From NCBI RefSeq assembly GCF_001580615.1, contig NZ_LHZC01000047.1:1-64000 (forward strand): DNA of 64,000 bases, in the 5' to 3' direction. The translations under genes and the position numbers were made by a program. Source of the DNA: Acetobacter malorum. Its GTDB lineage: Bacteria; Pseudomonadota; Alphaproteobacteria; Acetobacterales; Acetobacteraceae. The notes below the pieces were generated by a model, which was not told the origin of the DNA, ran no database searches, and saw only the letters and a list, made by a program, of their open reading frames with translations. Below, piece after piece: positions 1 through 9,406 of the stretch. The number at the start of each line of letters is the position of its first letter. Position 1 is the stretch's first letter.

Positions 1-230
1 CGCGGGCCGGAGATGTGCTGAAAGTTTCCGGGATTGATGCAGACTATATTATTGCCGCAGTGCCGCTTGAGCAGACCCGCAAGGATGTGGCCAGAGCGGC
101 CAAATTCATTAAGAGCAATCCGTATAAAGCGAGTGAAGCTTTGCGGGACGCGGAAAACGCCGTGCGTTATGCGTCCGTCAATGTTCAGGCGGTGCCACAG
201 CAGGCTGCGGCTGCTCCGCAGGCAAAATAA
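1..230 (+). CDS. YfdX-like protein, C-terminal fragment
   Basis: The frame is open from base 3 and ends with TAA at 228-230, giving 75 visible codons; the N-terminus lies outside the window. The end is helical with a pattern like the C-terminus of YfdX-family stress proteins (a VPLEQT segment, then a helix ending SEALRDAENAVRY). YfdX proteins are soluble or periplasmic, associated with acid stress, and of unclear biochemistry. The last residues are an Ala/Gln/Pro tail. A strong terminator follows directly. The family call rests on a short stretch; the presence of a coding end is more certain. Confidence 0.5.
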   Translation, partial: RAGDVLKVSGIDADYIIAAVPLEQTRKDVARAAKFIKSNPYKASEALRDAENAVRYASVNVQAVPQQAAAAPQAK

Positions 231-250
231 AACGCTGGTTTGAGAGCTGG

Positions 251-282
251 CCCCGGTTACGCATCTGTAACCGGGGCTTTTT
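251..282. terminator. Rho-independent terminator after the YfdX-like gene
   Basis: A perfect 10-bp stem (251-260 with 267-276) with loop gcatct is followed by a five-T run on the plus strand. It sits between two convergent genes and probably ends plus-strand transcription. Confidence 0.85.
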
Positions 283-283
283 C

Positions 284-1159
284 TTATGCGTTTTCTAAAG
301 GAGCGGCCGCTTTGGGAATGCCCCCCTCAATCGGTAGTTCCGGGTTACGGGACCATTCGTTCCAGGACCCCATATAAATCCGCAGCTTTTTGAAACCAGC
401 CTGAGAGAGCGCAACATAAGTGTTGGCGGCCCGTGCCCCTTTAAAGCAGTAGATGATGATATCATCATCTGGTTGCAGGCTGCGGGATGCGGCGAGTTCA
501 AGAATGTCCTCTTTGGACCGAAAAGACGCCTGTCCGTCAGAAACTTTCATGAAGTCATACCATTCGATCCACACAGCGCCCGGAATGCGGCCTTTGCGCG
601 GGGCGAAGTCCACACCGTAAGGGGATGAGCTTTCTGCCAGCCATTCCACTTTGTCCCGGTTGTCCAGCAGTTTGACGTTCGGGTTCGTCAGCGCGTGCAG
701 AACATCCTGATACGTTGCCATCAGGTGTGGCTGAATGCTGATTGGGAAAACTGTTCGTTCAGGCTTTGTGGTTTCTGTTGTCAGAGCGCCACCAGCCTGT
801 TTCCACGCCATCAGGCCACCATCAAGAATGCCCACTTTCGGGTAGCCCAGATATTTTAGAATCCAGTAACCACGGCATGACCCGCCATAGCGTGTATGCA
901 GGGCGTCCTCGTAAATGATGGCTGTTTTCTTGCCGTCCAGACCATAGTCCGAGAACAGGTCAACAAATTTGTCCTGAAGGGTCTTGAGGCCGTCATCCGT
1001 CGTTTCTGCAAGATAGGTGAAAATATCCGGCATATTGACGGCACCGGGCAGGTGGCCGGCCTCAAAATCCTTGCGGTCACGCACGTCAATAAAAACGGCG
1101 TTGCCCGTGGAGATGAGCTCCTGAACCTGTTTGGGTGAAAAAAGGACAGTGTCCAGCAT
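284..1159 (-). CDS. sseA: Thiosulfate/3-mercaptopyruvate sulfurtransferase (two rhodanese domains)
   Basis: The 291-residue protein has two rhodanese domains, the usual architecture and length for SseA/TST enzymes. These transfer sulfane sulfur from thiosulfate or 3-mercaptopyruvate to cyanide or thiols. The N-terminal domain (about residues 10-130) lacks a catalytic Cys. The C-terminal domain carries the six-residue active loop CFKGAR, with Cys as persulfide carrier. The loop differs from the CGSGVT of classical mercaptopyruvate enzymes, so the substrate is uncertain. I chose the ATG at 1159 because GTGGAG lies about 8 bases upstream; a longer frame to 1228 adds 23 unlikely residues. It diverges from the aldo/keto reductase gene. 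Confidence 0.85.
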   Translation of the reverse strand: MLDTVLFSPKQVQELISTGNAVFIDVRDRKDFEAGHLPGAVNMPDIFTYLAETTDDGLKTLQDKFVDLFSDYGLDGKKTAIIYEDALHTRYGGSCRGYWILKYLGYPKVGILDGGLMAWKQAGGALTTETTKPERTVFPISIQPHLMATYQDVLHALTNPNVKLLDNRDKVEWLAESSSPYGVDFAPRKGRIPGAVWIEWYDFMKVSDGQASFRSKEDILELAASRSLQPDDDIIIYCFKGARAANTYVALSQAGFKKLRIYMGSWNEWSRNPELPIEGGIPKAAAPLENA

Positions 1160-1413
1160 TCGGTTTCTCCACAACTGTTTGAGATCGCAGACTCTAACAG
1201 CCCCGGTAAGACACCTGTAGGCCTGCATATGCGGTGCCGTTATGAGGCAGGCAGGACGCTATCGGGTTTGTGAAGAGCTGGGCGGGTGTCAGCGTTCTGT
1301 CCGGCAACTGGCTAAATATTTTTTCAGAATTCAGACACTTTCAGAACTGCGCTGGCGGAAGTGTGCGGCGGTTCTTCTCAGGGTCTCCGCTGGGAAGATT
1401 AGCCGTTTCGGGA

Positions 1414-1419
1414 TACAAT
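1414..1419 (+). promoter_or_regulatory. Candidate -10 box for the aldo/keto reductase gene
   Basis: TACAAT (5 of 6 to consensus) lies 31 bases before the ATG in the 290-bp divergent intergenic region. No good -35 is visible at 17 bp, so this is a weak prediction. Nothing else is recognisable in that region. Confidence 0.3.
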
Positions 1420-1449
1420 TTTCTTCAAACACTCCGAAGGGACTATGGC

Positions 1450-2496
1450 ATGCAGTATCGTGAACTTGGCCGCACCGGCATTCTGGTTAGTGAAATCTGT
1501 TTGGGCACCATGACGTTTGGCCAGCAGAATACGGAAGCGGAAGGGCACGCGCAGCTGGATCTGGCGCTGGAGCATGGCGTCAACTTTATTGATACCGCCG
1601 AGCTTTATTCCATTCCACCGCGTGCCGAGACCTATGGGGCGACGGAAACCATTGTGGGTAGCTGGCTGAAAGCCCGTGGTAGCCGGGACAAGATTATTCT
1701 GGCCAGCAAAGTTGTCGGGCGCAGTTCCTCCCCGTGGTTCCGGCCCGGTGGTGAGGAAGCACGGCTGACCCCGCGCCAGATTCGTTATGCGCTGGAGCAT
1801 TCCCTGCGGCGGCTGGGTACGGATTATCTCGACCTTTATCAGCTGCACTGGCCGGATCGGAAAATCGGTTTGTTTGGCGAGGGTGGGACAACTTTTACAA
1901 CCGTTTCAGACGCCGATGAAGTGCCGCTGGAAGAAACGCTGGGTATGTTGGGAGACCTCGTGGCGGAAGGCAAGATCCGGCATGTCGGCTTGTCGAATGA
2001 AACGGCATGGGGTGTGGCGAAGTCTCTGGCCTGCACCAAAGACGGGGCACCCCGCGTAGCATCCATTCAGAACGCCTATAATCTGATCAACCGAACTTTC
2101 GAAATTGGTCTGGCGGAAATGGCGGTGCGGGAGAAGGTCAGTCTGCTGGCCTATTCCCCGCTGGCGCAAGGCTATCTGACCGGAAAATATCTGAACGGCG
2201 CCCGGCCTGCGGGGGCGCGCACCACCCTGTTTAATCGCGGGCAGCGTTATGAAAAGCCGGGTGTGGATGTCGCGGTGGAAGCTTACATGAATCTTGCGAA
2301 GGCCGAGGGGATTGACCCTGTGCAATTCGCACTGGCGTTTGTGACCTCCCGCCCGTTTGTGACCTCCAACATCATCGGTGCCACCAGCGTGGAGCAGCTT
2401 ATGACGGCTCTGACCTCAGTGAAGGTGCAGATCACACCGGAGCTGGAAGAGAAAATCAACGCCATCCATCAGGTGCACTCCAACCCGGCCCCCTAA
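1450..2496 (+). CDS. Aldo/keto reductase, Tas-like
   Basis: The 348-residue protein is an NADPH-dependent (beta/alpha)8-barrel aldo/keto reductase, closest in layout to E. coli Tas. All four catalytic residues can be placed: Asp and Tyr in FIDTAELY, Lys in ILASKVVGR, His in LYQLHWPD. The N-terminus MQYRELGRTGILVSEICLG is typical of the family. The ATG at 1450 is chosen because AAGGGA lies about 8 bases upstream; the frame stays open to 1270, but that extension has no family resemblance. Substrate cannot be told from sequence. The gene converges with ccmB, 16 bp away. Confidence 0.88.
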   Translation: MQYRELGRTGILVSEICLGTMTFGQQNTEAEGHAQLDLALEHGVNFIDTAELYSIPPRAETYGATETIVGSWLKARGSRDKIILASKVVGRSSSPWFRPGGEEARLTPRQIRYALEHSLRRLGTDYLDLYQLHWPDRKIGLFGEGGTTFTTVSDADEVPLEETLGMLGDLVAEGKIRHVGLSNETAWGVAKSLACTKDGAPRVASIQNAYNLINRTFEIGLAEMAVREKVSLLAYSPLAQGYLTGKYLNGARPAGARTTLFNRGQRYEKPGVDVAVEAYMNLAKAEGIDPVQFALAFVTSRPFVTSNIIGATSVEQLMTALTSVKVQITPELEEKINAIHQVHSNPAP

Positions 2497-2512
2497 GGGG
2501 CTGCGAGTGGGG

Positions 2513-3181
2513 TTATTCCACCGCAGCGCGTAGCCCCGCTCCGGCTGCCAGCGGGCACAGGGGAATGGCGGCGGCCAGAAAGGCCCCCAGCAATTCCAGA
2601 TCTGGTGCCCAGGGCAGCCCGGTGCGGGCGGCATCAATGGCAGCGGCGCCAAAAATCAACGCAGGCGTAATGAGCGGCAGAACCAGCAGGGGCAACAGCA
2701 CACCGCCGCGTCGGGCTCCCAGCACAATAGATGCCCCCATGCCGCCGATAAGAGACAGCACCATGGACCCCAGCAGCAGCCCCGCCAGCAAAATAGGCAG
2801 GGTGGACGTGGGCAGGCCGAGCATGATGGCCAAAGGCACGGCGGCCACCAACAGAGGCACACCGGTGGTCAGCCAGTGCGCGGTGATTTTGGCGAGGGCC
2901 ACCAGTGAGGGCGGCAGGCCCAGCAGCAGGAGCTGATCAAGCGATCCATCTTCCAGTTCCGCGCCAAACAAACGGTCCAGCGGCAGCAGGGCGGCCAGCA
3001 GGGCGCAGACCCAGATAATACCGGGAGCCATATGGCGCAGCAGGTCCGGCGAGGGGCCAAGTGCTAACGGGAACAGTGTGCCCGTTAGGATAAAGAAGAG
3101 AACCGCGCCCAGTGTGTCGGCCCCGTGCCGCAGGGCCAGCCGCAGGTCTCGGGCAATCAGAGCGCAAAACAGGCCCATCAT
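2513..3181 (-). CDS. ccmB: Heme exporter permease CcmB
   Basis: The 222-residue protein is almost entirely hydrophobic, with about six predicted membrane helices, matching CcmB. CcmB is the inner-membrane subunit of the CcmABCD complex that releases holo-CcmE during cytochrome c maturation. The start overlaps the ccmA stop by four bases (ATGA), so the two are translationally coupled. Only ccmA and ccmB are here; ccmC, ccmD and ccmE do not follow, since the convergent aldo/keto reductase comes next. In many alphaproteobacteria the ccm genes lie beside acnA, which supports the call. Confidence 0.9.
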   Translation of the reverse strand: MMGLFCALIARDLRLALRHGADTLGAVLFFILTGTLFPLALGPSPDLLRHMAPGIIWVCALLAALLPLDRLFGAELEDGSLDQLLLLGLPPSLVALAKITAHWLTTGVPLLVAAVPLAIMLGLPTSTLPILLAGLLLGSMVLSLIGGMGASIVLGARRGGVLLPLLVLPLITPALIFGAAAIDAARTGLPWAPDLELLGAFLAAAIPLCPLAAGAGLRAAVE

Positions 3182-3831
3182 GCGGCGTCTCCTGTCAGAT
3201 CAGTCTCGTCAGCACCCCACCAGCCACGACTCTGGTCTGGCATGCCGGGCAGAGCCAGATGGCTGACTTCCCCTAAAGGCAGAGGCACATGCGTTGTGGC
3301 GACCACAAGGCCGCCTTGTGCGCGGTGGGTGGCAATGGCCTCCCCCAGCAGCTCGACAGCGGCGGCGTCCAGCCCGAGGCTGGGTTCATCCAGCAGCCAC
3401 AGCGGAGCCTGCGCCAGAAGGACGCGGGCGAGGGCCGTGCGGCGCTTCTGGCCAGCAGATAGCAGGCGGGCAGGCAGGGTGGAAAGGTGCAGGAGATCCA
3501 CGGCTTTCAGGGCGGCATCCATGTCCCCACCGCCGGCGCGGGCGAACAGCGCCAGATTTTCCCGCACCGTCAGGCTGGGCTTTAACGCATCCTGATGCCC
3601 CAGATACGCCACGCGGGCTGCATGGGCCGTGCGGTCCTCCGTAATCGGCTCTCCGTCCCACAGCAACGCGCCGCCATCCGGGCGGCGTAATCCGGCCAGA
3701 ACCCGCAGTAAAGTGGACTTTCCGGCGCCATTGGGGCCGGTCAGCAGCAGTGCGCCGCCGCGCTCCAGCGTCAGGCTGACATCATCCAGCACCAGCCGAT
3801 CCCCCCGGAAAACCGAGAGAGACTCTGCCAC
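3178..3831 (-). CDS. ccmA: Heme exporter ATP-binding protein CcmA
   Basis: This 217-residue ABC ATPase has Walker A (GPNGAGKST), a signature region reading LSAGQKRR, and Walker B ending WLLDEPSLGLD. It powers the CcmABCD step that frees heme-loaded CcmE for cytochrome c maturation. The placed start, GTG at 3831, gives the normal CcmA N-terminus but has no ribosome-binding site. An AAGGAG at 3880-3875 lies 7 bases before an in-frame ATC at 3867-3865, with no canonical start between it and the upstream stop. The start is therefore open; a 12-residue extension from ATC is possible. Confidence 0.9.
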   Translation of the reverse strand: MAESLSVFRGDRLVLDDVSLTLERGGALLLTGPNGAGKSTLLRVLAGLRRPDGGALLWDGEPITEDRTAHAARVAYLGHQDALKPSLTVRENLALFARAGGGDMDAALKAVDLLHLSTLPARLLSAGQKRRTALARVLLAQAPLWLLDEPSLGLDAAAVELLGEAIATHRAQGGLVVATTHVPLPLGEVSHLALPGMPDQSRGWWGADETDLTGDAA

Positions 3832-3942
3832 CAGCCGGGGTGAGGGCTCTGAAGAAAGCTCGGAGATGGGACTTCTCCTTATTGTTACCAGTTAAACACC
3901 GCCAAAGCGGGCCTGCTCGCGTTCTCGTGGTCGCCAGCCCGC

Positions 3943-3970
3943 TTGTGCCGCGCCAGACTGCCGGTATGTT
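3943..3970 (+). promoter_or_regulatory. Candidate acnA promoter
   Basis: TTGTGC (3943-3948) and TATGTT (3965-3970) are separated by 16 bp, about 130 bp before the acnA ATG. Just upstream, AAGCGGGC is repeated in inverted form as GCCCGCTT around 3905-3944, possibly an operator or a fortuitous hairpin. The match is moderate. Confidence 0.3.
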
Positions 3971-4097
3971 CTAACGTCATCGGGATATCAAGCCGGCCGC
4001 CCGGAAGACCGGGTGAGCGCAAAACGCCGCACCTGGCGGCGTGCCGGCTCCGGAACGTATCACCAGCCATCGGCTGTGATCGGGGAGAAGGGTAACT

Positions 4098-6791
4098 ATG
4101 AAGACGGTTGGGCACGATTCACTCAAGACAGGTCGCACGCTCTCGGTTGATGGCAAGACCTATCATTATTTTTCCATTCCGGAAGCGGCAAAGACCATCG
4201 GCGACGTCAGCCGTCTGCCTGTTTCGCTGAAAGTGCTGCTGGAAAATGTGCTGCGCTTTGAAGACGGCCATTCCTACAGTGTGGATGACGCCAAGGCGAT
4301 TGCTGGCTGGCTGCCGGAAGGCCACAGCAGCAAAGAGGTGCCGTTCAAGCCCTCTCGCATTCTGATGCAGGACTTTACCGGTGTGCCGGCAGTGGTTGAC
4401 CTTGCTGCCATGCGCGACGGGATTGTGAAGCTGAACGGCAACCCCCAGAAGGTGAACCCTCTGGTGCCGGTCAATCTGGTGATTGACCACTCCGTGATGG
4501 TGGACGTCTACGGCTCGCAGGACGCGCTGCAGAAAAACATCACGCTGGAATTCGAGCGCAATGGTGAGCGTTATGCGTTCCTGCGCTGGGGTCAGGAAGC
4601 GTTCGAGAATTTCTCGGTCGTGCCGCCGGATACGGGCATCTGCCATCAGGTGAACCTGGAATACATCGCGCAGGTTGCCTGGACGGCGGATGTGGATGGC
4701 AAAGAATATGTCTATCCGGACTCACTGTATGGCACGGATAGCCACACCACCATGATCAACGGCCTTGGCGTGCTGGGCTGGGGTGTTGGCGGGATTGAGG
4801 CTGAAGCCGCAATGCTCGGCCAGCCGATTGCCATGCTGGTGCCGGATGTGATCGGTTTCCGCCTGACGGGCAAAATGCCTGAGGGTGCGACGGCAACCGA
4901 TCTGGTGCTGACAGTCACGCAGATGCTCCGCAAAAAAGGCGTGGTTGGCAAATTTGTTGAGTTCTTTGGCCCGGCTCTGGACCACCTGCCGGTGGCTGAC
5001 CGTGCGACCATTGCCAACATGGCTCCGGAATATGGCGCAACCTGCGGTTTCTTCCCGGTTGATACGCTCACACTGGACTTCCTGCGTGAAACCGGCCGTG
5101 ACGAACACCGCATTAAACTGACGGAAGAATATCTGCGTGCGCAGGATATGTTCCGCACAGCAGAAACGCCGGAACCGGTCTTTACCGATATTCTGGAACT
5201 CGACCTGTCCACGGTTGTGCCGTCCATCTCCGGCCCCAAACGCCCGCAGGACCGCGTGGTGCTGAAGGAAGCCAAGACGGCGTTTGAAAAAGAGCTGACT
5301 TCTTCTCTGGGCGTGCCGGCGAACGACGCGAACAAGAAAGTGCCGGTGGCCGGGACCAATTACGAAATTGGTCAGGGCGATATTGTCATCGCTGCAATCA
5401 CTTCCTGCACCAACACCTCCAACCCGGCGGTGCTGATTGCCGCAGGTCTGGTGGCCCGCAAGGCGCGCGCTCTTGGCCTGAAGCCGAAACCGTGGGTGAA
5501 GACCTCTCTGGCTCCCGGCTCTCAGGTGGTGACGGACTATCTGGACCGTTCCAAACTGTCTGAAGATCTGGACGCACTGGGCTTCAACACGGTGGGGTAT
5601 GGCTGCACCACCTGTATTGGGAACTCCGGCCCGCTGCCGTCTCACATTGTGGACGCCATTGAGAACAACAACCTCGTTGCGGTGTCTGTTCTGTCTGGTA
5701 ACCGTAACTTTGAGGGCCGTATTTCTCCCAACGTGCGCGCTAACTATCTGGCCAGCCCGCCGCTGGTGGTTGCCTACTCTCTGCTGGGCACCATGCGGAA
5801 AGATATCACCACGGAGCCGCTGGGCACGTCCCAGGATGGCAAGCCCGTTTATCTGAAAGATATCTGGCCTTCCAACAAGGAAATTGCGGATCTGATCGGC
5901 TCGTCCATCAACCGTGAAGAGTTCATCAACCGCTACAAGAACGTGTCAAAGGGCACCAAAGAGTGGCAGGACCTCAAGGTGGCCACCGGGTCTGAAACCT
6001 ACAAGTGGGATTCCAAATCCACCTACGTGCAGGATCCGCCGTACTTCAAGGACATCACGCACGAACCCACCGCGCCGGGCAACATTGAGAACGCCCGCAT
6101 TCTGGCGCTGCTGGGTGATAACATCACGACCGACCATATCTCTCCTGCCGGTGCCATCAAGAAAGACTCTCCGGCTGGCCGGTATCTGATGGAACACGGT
6201 GTGGAACCGCGGGACTTCAACTCCTACGGCTCACGCCGCGGGAATGACCGCGTGATGGTCCGTGGCACCTTTGCCAATATCCGCATCAAGAACGAGATGC
6301 TGCCCGGCACGGAAGGGGGACTGTCCAAGCACTTCCCGGATGGCAAGGAAGGCGCGATCTATGATGTCGCCATGGAATACAAGAAAGAGGGCACCCCTCT
6401 GGTTGTGTTCGGCGGCAAGGAATACGGCATGGGGTCCTCCCGTGACTGGGCGGCCAAAGGCACCCTGCTGCTGGGCATCAAGGCTGTGATTGCAGAAAGC
6501 TTTGAGCGTATCCACCGTTCCAACCTTGTAGGCATGGGCGTGCTGCCCCTGCTGTTCAAGGATGGCGTGACGCGCCAGACCCTGAACCTGAAGGGTGATG
6601 AGACCATCACCATCAACGGTCTGGAAAAAATCACCCCGCGCATGGACGTGACCATGACGATTACGCGGGCTGATGGATCCACGCAGGATGTGGAGCTTCT
6701 GTGCCGCGTCGATACACTGGACGAAGTTGAGTATTACCGGCATGGTGGCATCCTTCAGTATGTGTTGCGTGGGATGACCAAAGCTGCCTGA
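4098..6791 (+). CDS. acnA: Aconitate hydratase AcnA
   Basis: The 897-residue protein is a full-length AcnA/IRP1-type aconitase that interconverts citrate and isocitrate in the cytosolic TCA and glyoxylate pathways. The [4Fe-4S] cysteines are seen in SCTNTSNP and in [10 protein letters not shown]. The swivel domain occupies about the last 200 residues, including the substrate-binding [11 protein letters not shown]. The ATG at 4098 follows GGAGAAGGG at good spacing. It is a single-gene unit, with ccmAB divergent upstream and a strong terminator downstream. In acetic acid bacteria aconitase activity is linked to acetic acid assimilation and tolerance. Confidence 0.97.
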   Translation: MKTVGHDSLKTGRTLSVDGKTYHYFSIPEAAKTIGDVSRLPVSLKVLLENVLRFEDGHSYSVDDAKAIAGWLPEGHSSKEVPFKPSRILMQDFTGVPAVVDLAAMRDGIVKLNGNPQKVNPLVPVNLVIDHSVMVDVYGSQDALQKNITLEFERNGERYAFLRWGQEAFENFSVVPPDTGICHQVNLEYIAQVAWTADVDGKEYVYPDSLYGTDSHTTMINGLGVLGWGVGGIEAEAAMLGQPIAMLVPDVIGFRLTGKMPEGATATDLVLTVTQMLRKKGVVGKFVEFFGPALDHLPVADRATIANMAPEYGATCGFFPVDTLTLDFLRETGRDEHRIKLTEEYLRAQDMFRTAETPEPVFTDILELDLSTVVPSISGPKRPQDRVVLKEAKTAFEKELTSSLGVPANDANKKVPVAGTNYEIGQGDIVIAAITSCTNTSNPAVLIAAGLVARKARALGLKPKPWVKTSLAPGSQVVTDYLDRSKLSEDLDALGFNTVGYGCTTCIGNSGPLPSHIVDAIENNNLVAVSVLSGNRNFEGRISPNVRANYLASPPLVVAYSLLGTMRKDITTEPLGTSQDGKPVYLKDIWPSNKEIADLIGSSINREEFINRYKNVSKGTKEWQDLKVATGSETYKWDSKSTYVQDPPYFKDITHEPTAPGNIENARILALLGDNITTDHISPAGAIKKDSPAGRYLMEHGVEPRDFNSYGSRRGNDRVMVRGTFANIRIKNEMLPGTEGGLSKHFPDGKEGAIYDVAMEYKKEGTPLVVFGGKEYGMGSSRDWAAKGTLLLGIKAVIAESFERIHRSNLVGMGVLPLLFKDGVTRQTLNLKGDETITINGLEKITPRMDVTMTITRADGSTQDVELLCRVDTLDEVEYYRHGGILQYVLRGMTKAA

Positions 6792-6822
6792 CGACTTTCT
6801 TGTTCCATCGGGACATCAGAAT

Positions 6823-6853
6823 GCCGGCCCGGATAACTCCGGGCCGGCTTTTT
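6823..6853 (+). terminator. Rho-independent terminator of acnA
   Basis: A perfect 10-bp GC stem (6823-6832 with 6839-6848), six-base loop, then five T. The next gene starts only 21 bases after it, so that gene's promoter must lie in or very near the terminator, or depend on read-through. Confidence 0.9.
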
Positions 6854-6873
6854 GCCTTGAAAATGAACCTGTT

Positions 6874-7620
6874 GTGCTCGACGCACAGGATATTCACAAA
6901 AGCTTTGGAGACGGTGCCATTCTGGGGGGCGTCTCCCTTCAGGTCCGCAAGGGGGAGCTGGTCTCCATCATCGGCCCTTCGGGCTGCGGGAAATCGACGT
7001 TTCTGCGCTGCCTGAATTTTCTGGAAATTCCCGACCGTGGCACCATCAACGCCATGGGTGTTACCATTGCGCGGGATGGCGGGCCTTGGCGGCGTGCGGA
7101 TGAGCAGGTGGCCCACCGGCTCCGCACCCATGTGGGCATGGTTTTTCAAAGTTTTAATCTTTTCCCGCATCTGAGCGTGCTGGATAACGTCCTGCTTGGC
7201 CCGCGTGTTGTAAAGCGCGAGACCGGGCCTGCCGAGCGGGATGAAGCCATGGCTCTGCTGGAAAAAGTCGGGCTGGGCCGGGTGGCGCAGCGTTACCCTG
7301 TTTCTCTCTCCGGCGGGCAGCAGCAGCGGGCAGCCATTGCCCGCGCGCTGGCCATGCGGCCGGAGATCATGCTGTATGATGAACCGACCTCGGCACTGGA
7401 CCCCATTGTGGCGGAGGAAGTGCTGGGCGTAATGCGCAAGCTGGATGATGAAGGCATGACGCAGATTATTGTGACGCACGATATGCGTTTTGCGCAGGTG
7501 GCCTCGGACACAATCGTTTATATGGATGGCGGCCACATTATTGAATCTGGCCCACCGGAAACTCTGTGTGTGAACCCGGCGGATGATCGGACACGGCGCT
7601 TTTTGAGGACTGTTTTGTGA
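6874..7620 (+). CDS. Polar amino-acid ABC transporter ATP-binding protein
   Basis: This 248-residue ATPase belongs to the GlnQ/HisP group. It has Walker [11 protein letters not shown]-loop in VFQSFNLFPH, signature LSGGQQQR, Walker [13 protein letters not shown] and the switch His in IIVTHDMRFA. It would energise uptake through the fused binding-protein/permease encoded next, whose start overlaps its stop by four bases. The start is GTG at 6874; no ATG is available in frame nearby and the ribosome-binding site is weak. The transported amino acid cannot be deduced. Confidence 0.88.
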   Translation: MLDAQDIHKSFGDGAILGGVSLQVRKGELVSIIGPSGCGKSTFLRCLNFLEIPDRGTINAMGVTIARDGGPWRRADEQVAHRLRTHVGMVFQSFNLFPHLSVLDNVLLGPRVVKRETGPAERDEAMALLEKVGLGRVAQRYPVSLSGGQQQRAAIARALAMRPEIMLYDEPTSALDPIVAEEVLGVMRKLDDEGMTQIIVTHDMRFAQVASDTIVYMDGGHIIESGPPETLCVNPADDRTRRFLRTVL

Positions 7621-9179
7621 AACACGGCATGCGGCGCCATCTGGTCCGTTTTTTAACGGTTCCGCAGTGGATTATGTGCGCAATGGTTCTGGTGCTGCTG
7701 GCCGGAGCAGGGGGCGTGGCCCCTCAGGCTGCCCGTGCGGAACAGCCTTTGCGCTGGGGGGCAGATGCCTCCGCGGATGTGCCGTACACGTTTCATGACC
7801 CCAATGACCAGTCCCGGCTGACCGGCTTTGAATATGACCTGATGCAGTCTCTGGGCGAGCATCTCGGCAAGTCCCTGCAATTTGTGCAGAATGACTGGGA
7901 TGGCCTGATCCCGGGCCTCCAGCGTGGCCTGTATGAGATGGTCATCTGCGGTATTGAAATCACGCCCGAGCACGCGGAGGGGATTGATTTCAGCGTTCCC
8001 TATTATGTCACGTCCGAGCGGATTGTGGTGCGGCGCAACGGGCCGGCTCTCTCCACGCTGGAAGCGCTGGACGGCCATGTGATCGGCACGATGAAGGCGA
8101 CGCAGGCAGAGCGGATTCTGGCCAATCATCCTCAGGCGCAGGTCCGCACCTATGATGAAGAAACCAACGTTTTTATGGATCTGGTCAACGGTCGCACCGA
8201 CGCGGTGCTGATTGACGGCCCGATTGCCCAGTATTACGGCGCGACCAACCCCGACCTTCAGGTAGTGGGTGAGCCGATTGGCACGGTGTCCTACGGCATT
8301 GCCTTTGCCAAAGGGAAGAACGCTGCCCTGAGGGAGCAGGTGAACACCGCCCTGACGGCCATGAAGAAAGATGGCAGCCTGCATCGTATTCTGGTGCGCT
8401 GGAATTTGTGGACGCCGCAAACAGCGGCCTGGGCTGAAGATGCGTCTACACCGGCCATTGAGCCGACAAGCTGGAATGATTACGTAGCCGCCCTGCACGG
8501 TTCCTCAGGCTGGCACGCCAAAGTGGCGCGCTATGCCAGCTTCCTGCCGCTGCTGGCCAAAGGGGCGGTGCTGACGCTTCTGGTTTCCCTGTGTGCCATG
8601 GTGCTGGCTGTCGGGCTGGGGCTGACGCTTGCCCTGCTGCGGCTCTACGGCCCGGCTCCGCTGGCCACGCTTTCCTCGCTCTATGTCGAGATTGTGCGTG
8701 GTACGCCGCTGCTGATCCAGATTTTGCTGATTTTTTACGGTCTGCCGCAATGCGGCCTGAACCTGACACCCTTTGTGGCCGGGGTGCTGGCGCTTGGGCT
8801 GAATTACGCCGCGTATGAAGCGGAAAATTACCGGGCCGGTTTGCAGTCCGTGGCACGCGGGCAGATGGAAGCAGCCCTCGCGCTGAACATGACGCACGTG
8901 CAGGCGCTCCGGTACGTCGTTGTGCCGCAGGCCTTCCGGCTGGTGATGCCGGTTATGACGAACGACTTCATTTCCCTGCTCAAGGACTCCTCGCTGGTCA
9001 GCGTGATTACGCTGACAGAGCTGACGCAGACCTATATCCGGCTGTCCTCAACCTATTTTGATTACTTTGGCACGGGGCTGATGGTGGGCGGGGCGTATCT
9101 TCTGCTTGGTCTGCCGTTTGTGCGTCTGGCGCGGATGGCCGAGAAAAAACTCTCTCAACCCCATATCCGGCGGCGTTAA
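7617..9179 (+). CDS. Fused substrate-binding protein and permease of a polar amino-acid ABC transporter
   Basis: The 520-residue protein joins two parts usually on separate chains. An exported SBP_bac_3-type binding domain (about residues 45-265) follows a signal or anchor segment. A HisM/GlnP-type permease with about five membrane helices (about 300-510) follows. The EAA-type coupling loop is visible in the segment beginning EAALALNMTHVQALRY. GTG at 7617 overlaps the ATPase stop (GTGA). With the ATPase before it, this makes a complete two-gene importer. Fusions like this are known in the family; the substrate is unknown. Confidence 0.87.
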   Translation: MKHGMRRHLVRFLTVPQWIMCAMVLVLLAGAGGVAPQAARAEQPLRWGADASADVPYTFHDPNDQSRLTGFEYDLMQSLGEHLGKSLQFVQNDWDGLIPGLQRGLYEMVICGIEITPEHAEGIDFSVPYYVTSERIVVRRNGPALSTLEALDGHVIGTMKATQAERILANHPQAQVRTYDEETNVFMDLVNGRTDAVLIDGPIAQYYGATNPDLQVVGEPIGTVSYGIAFAKGKNAALREQVNTALTAMKKDGSLHRILVRWNLWTPQTAAWAEDASTPAIEPTSWNDYVAALHGSSGWHAKVARYASFLPLLAKGAVLTLLVSLCAMVLAVGLGLTLALLRLYGPAPLATLSSLYVEIVRGTPLLIQILLIFYGLPQCGLNLTPFVAGVLALGLNYAAYEAENYRAGLQSVARGQMEAALALNMTHVQALRYVVVPQAFRLVMPVMTNDFISLLKDSSLVSVITLTELTQTYIRLSSTYFDYFGTGLMVGGAYLLLGLPFVRLARMAEKKLSQPHIRRR

Positions 9180-9266
9180 ACCCGCCTGCCAATGCGCTAA
9201 GGGCATGGCGGGGCAGAGAACTCACTATATTGTCTCTCTTTGGAGCATGCGTCACAAATGACACAA

Positions 9267-9289
9267 ATAACCTGATAGGTTTAGGTTAT
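9267..9289. promoter_or_regulatory. Inverted repeat upstream of the LysR gene, candidate operator
   Basis: ATAACCT (9267-9273) and AGGTTAT (9283-9289) form a perfect 7-bp dyad with a 9-bp spacer in the 227-bp gap before the LysR gene. It has no T-run, so it is not a terminator. LysR proteins often bind such dyads near their own genes; the link is inferred. Confidence 0.4.
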
Positions 9290-9406
9290 CATCTGTTTCT
9301 GTCTGAGGGTGTGGATGCGGCGCAGGAACCGGCCTGTCCGGGTCCGATATATCCTGAGGGTGGCGGCGGATTATGGCGGAATCTCTGCAAAAAAGTCCGG
9401 GATTGA

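Noticed and set aside
2484..2502. Small hairpin around the aldo/keto reductase stop codon as a terminator
   Set aside because: Short stem with no T-run on either strand.
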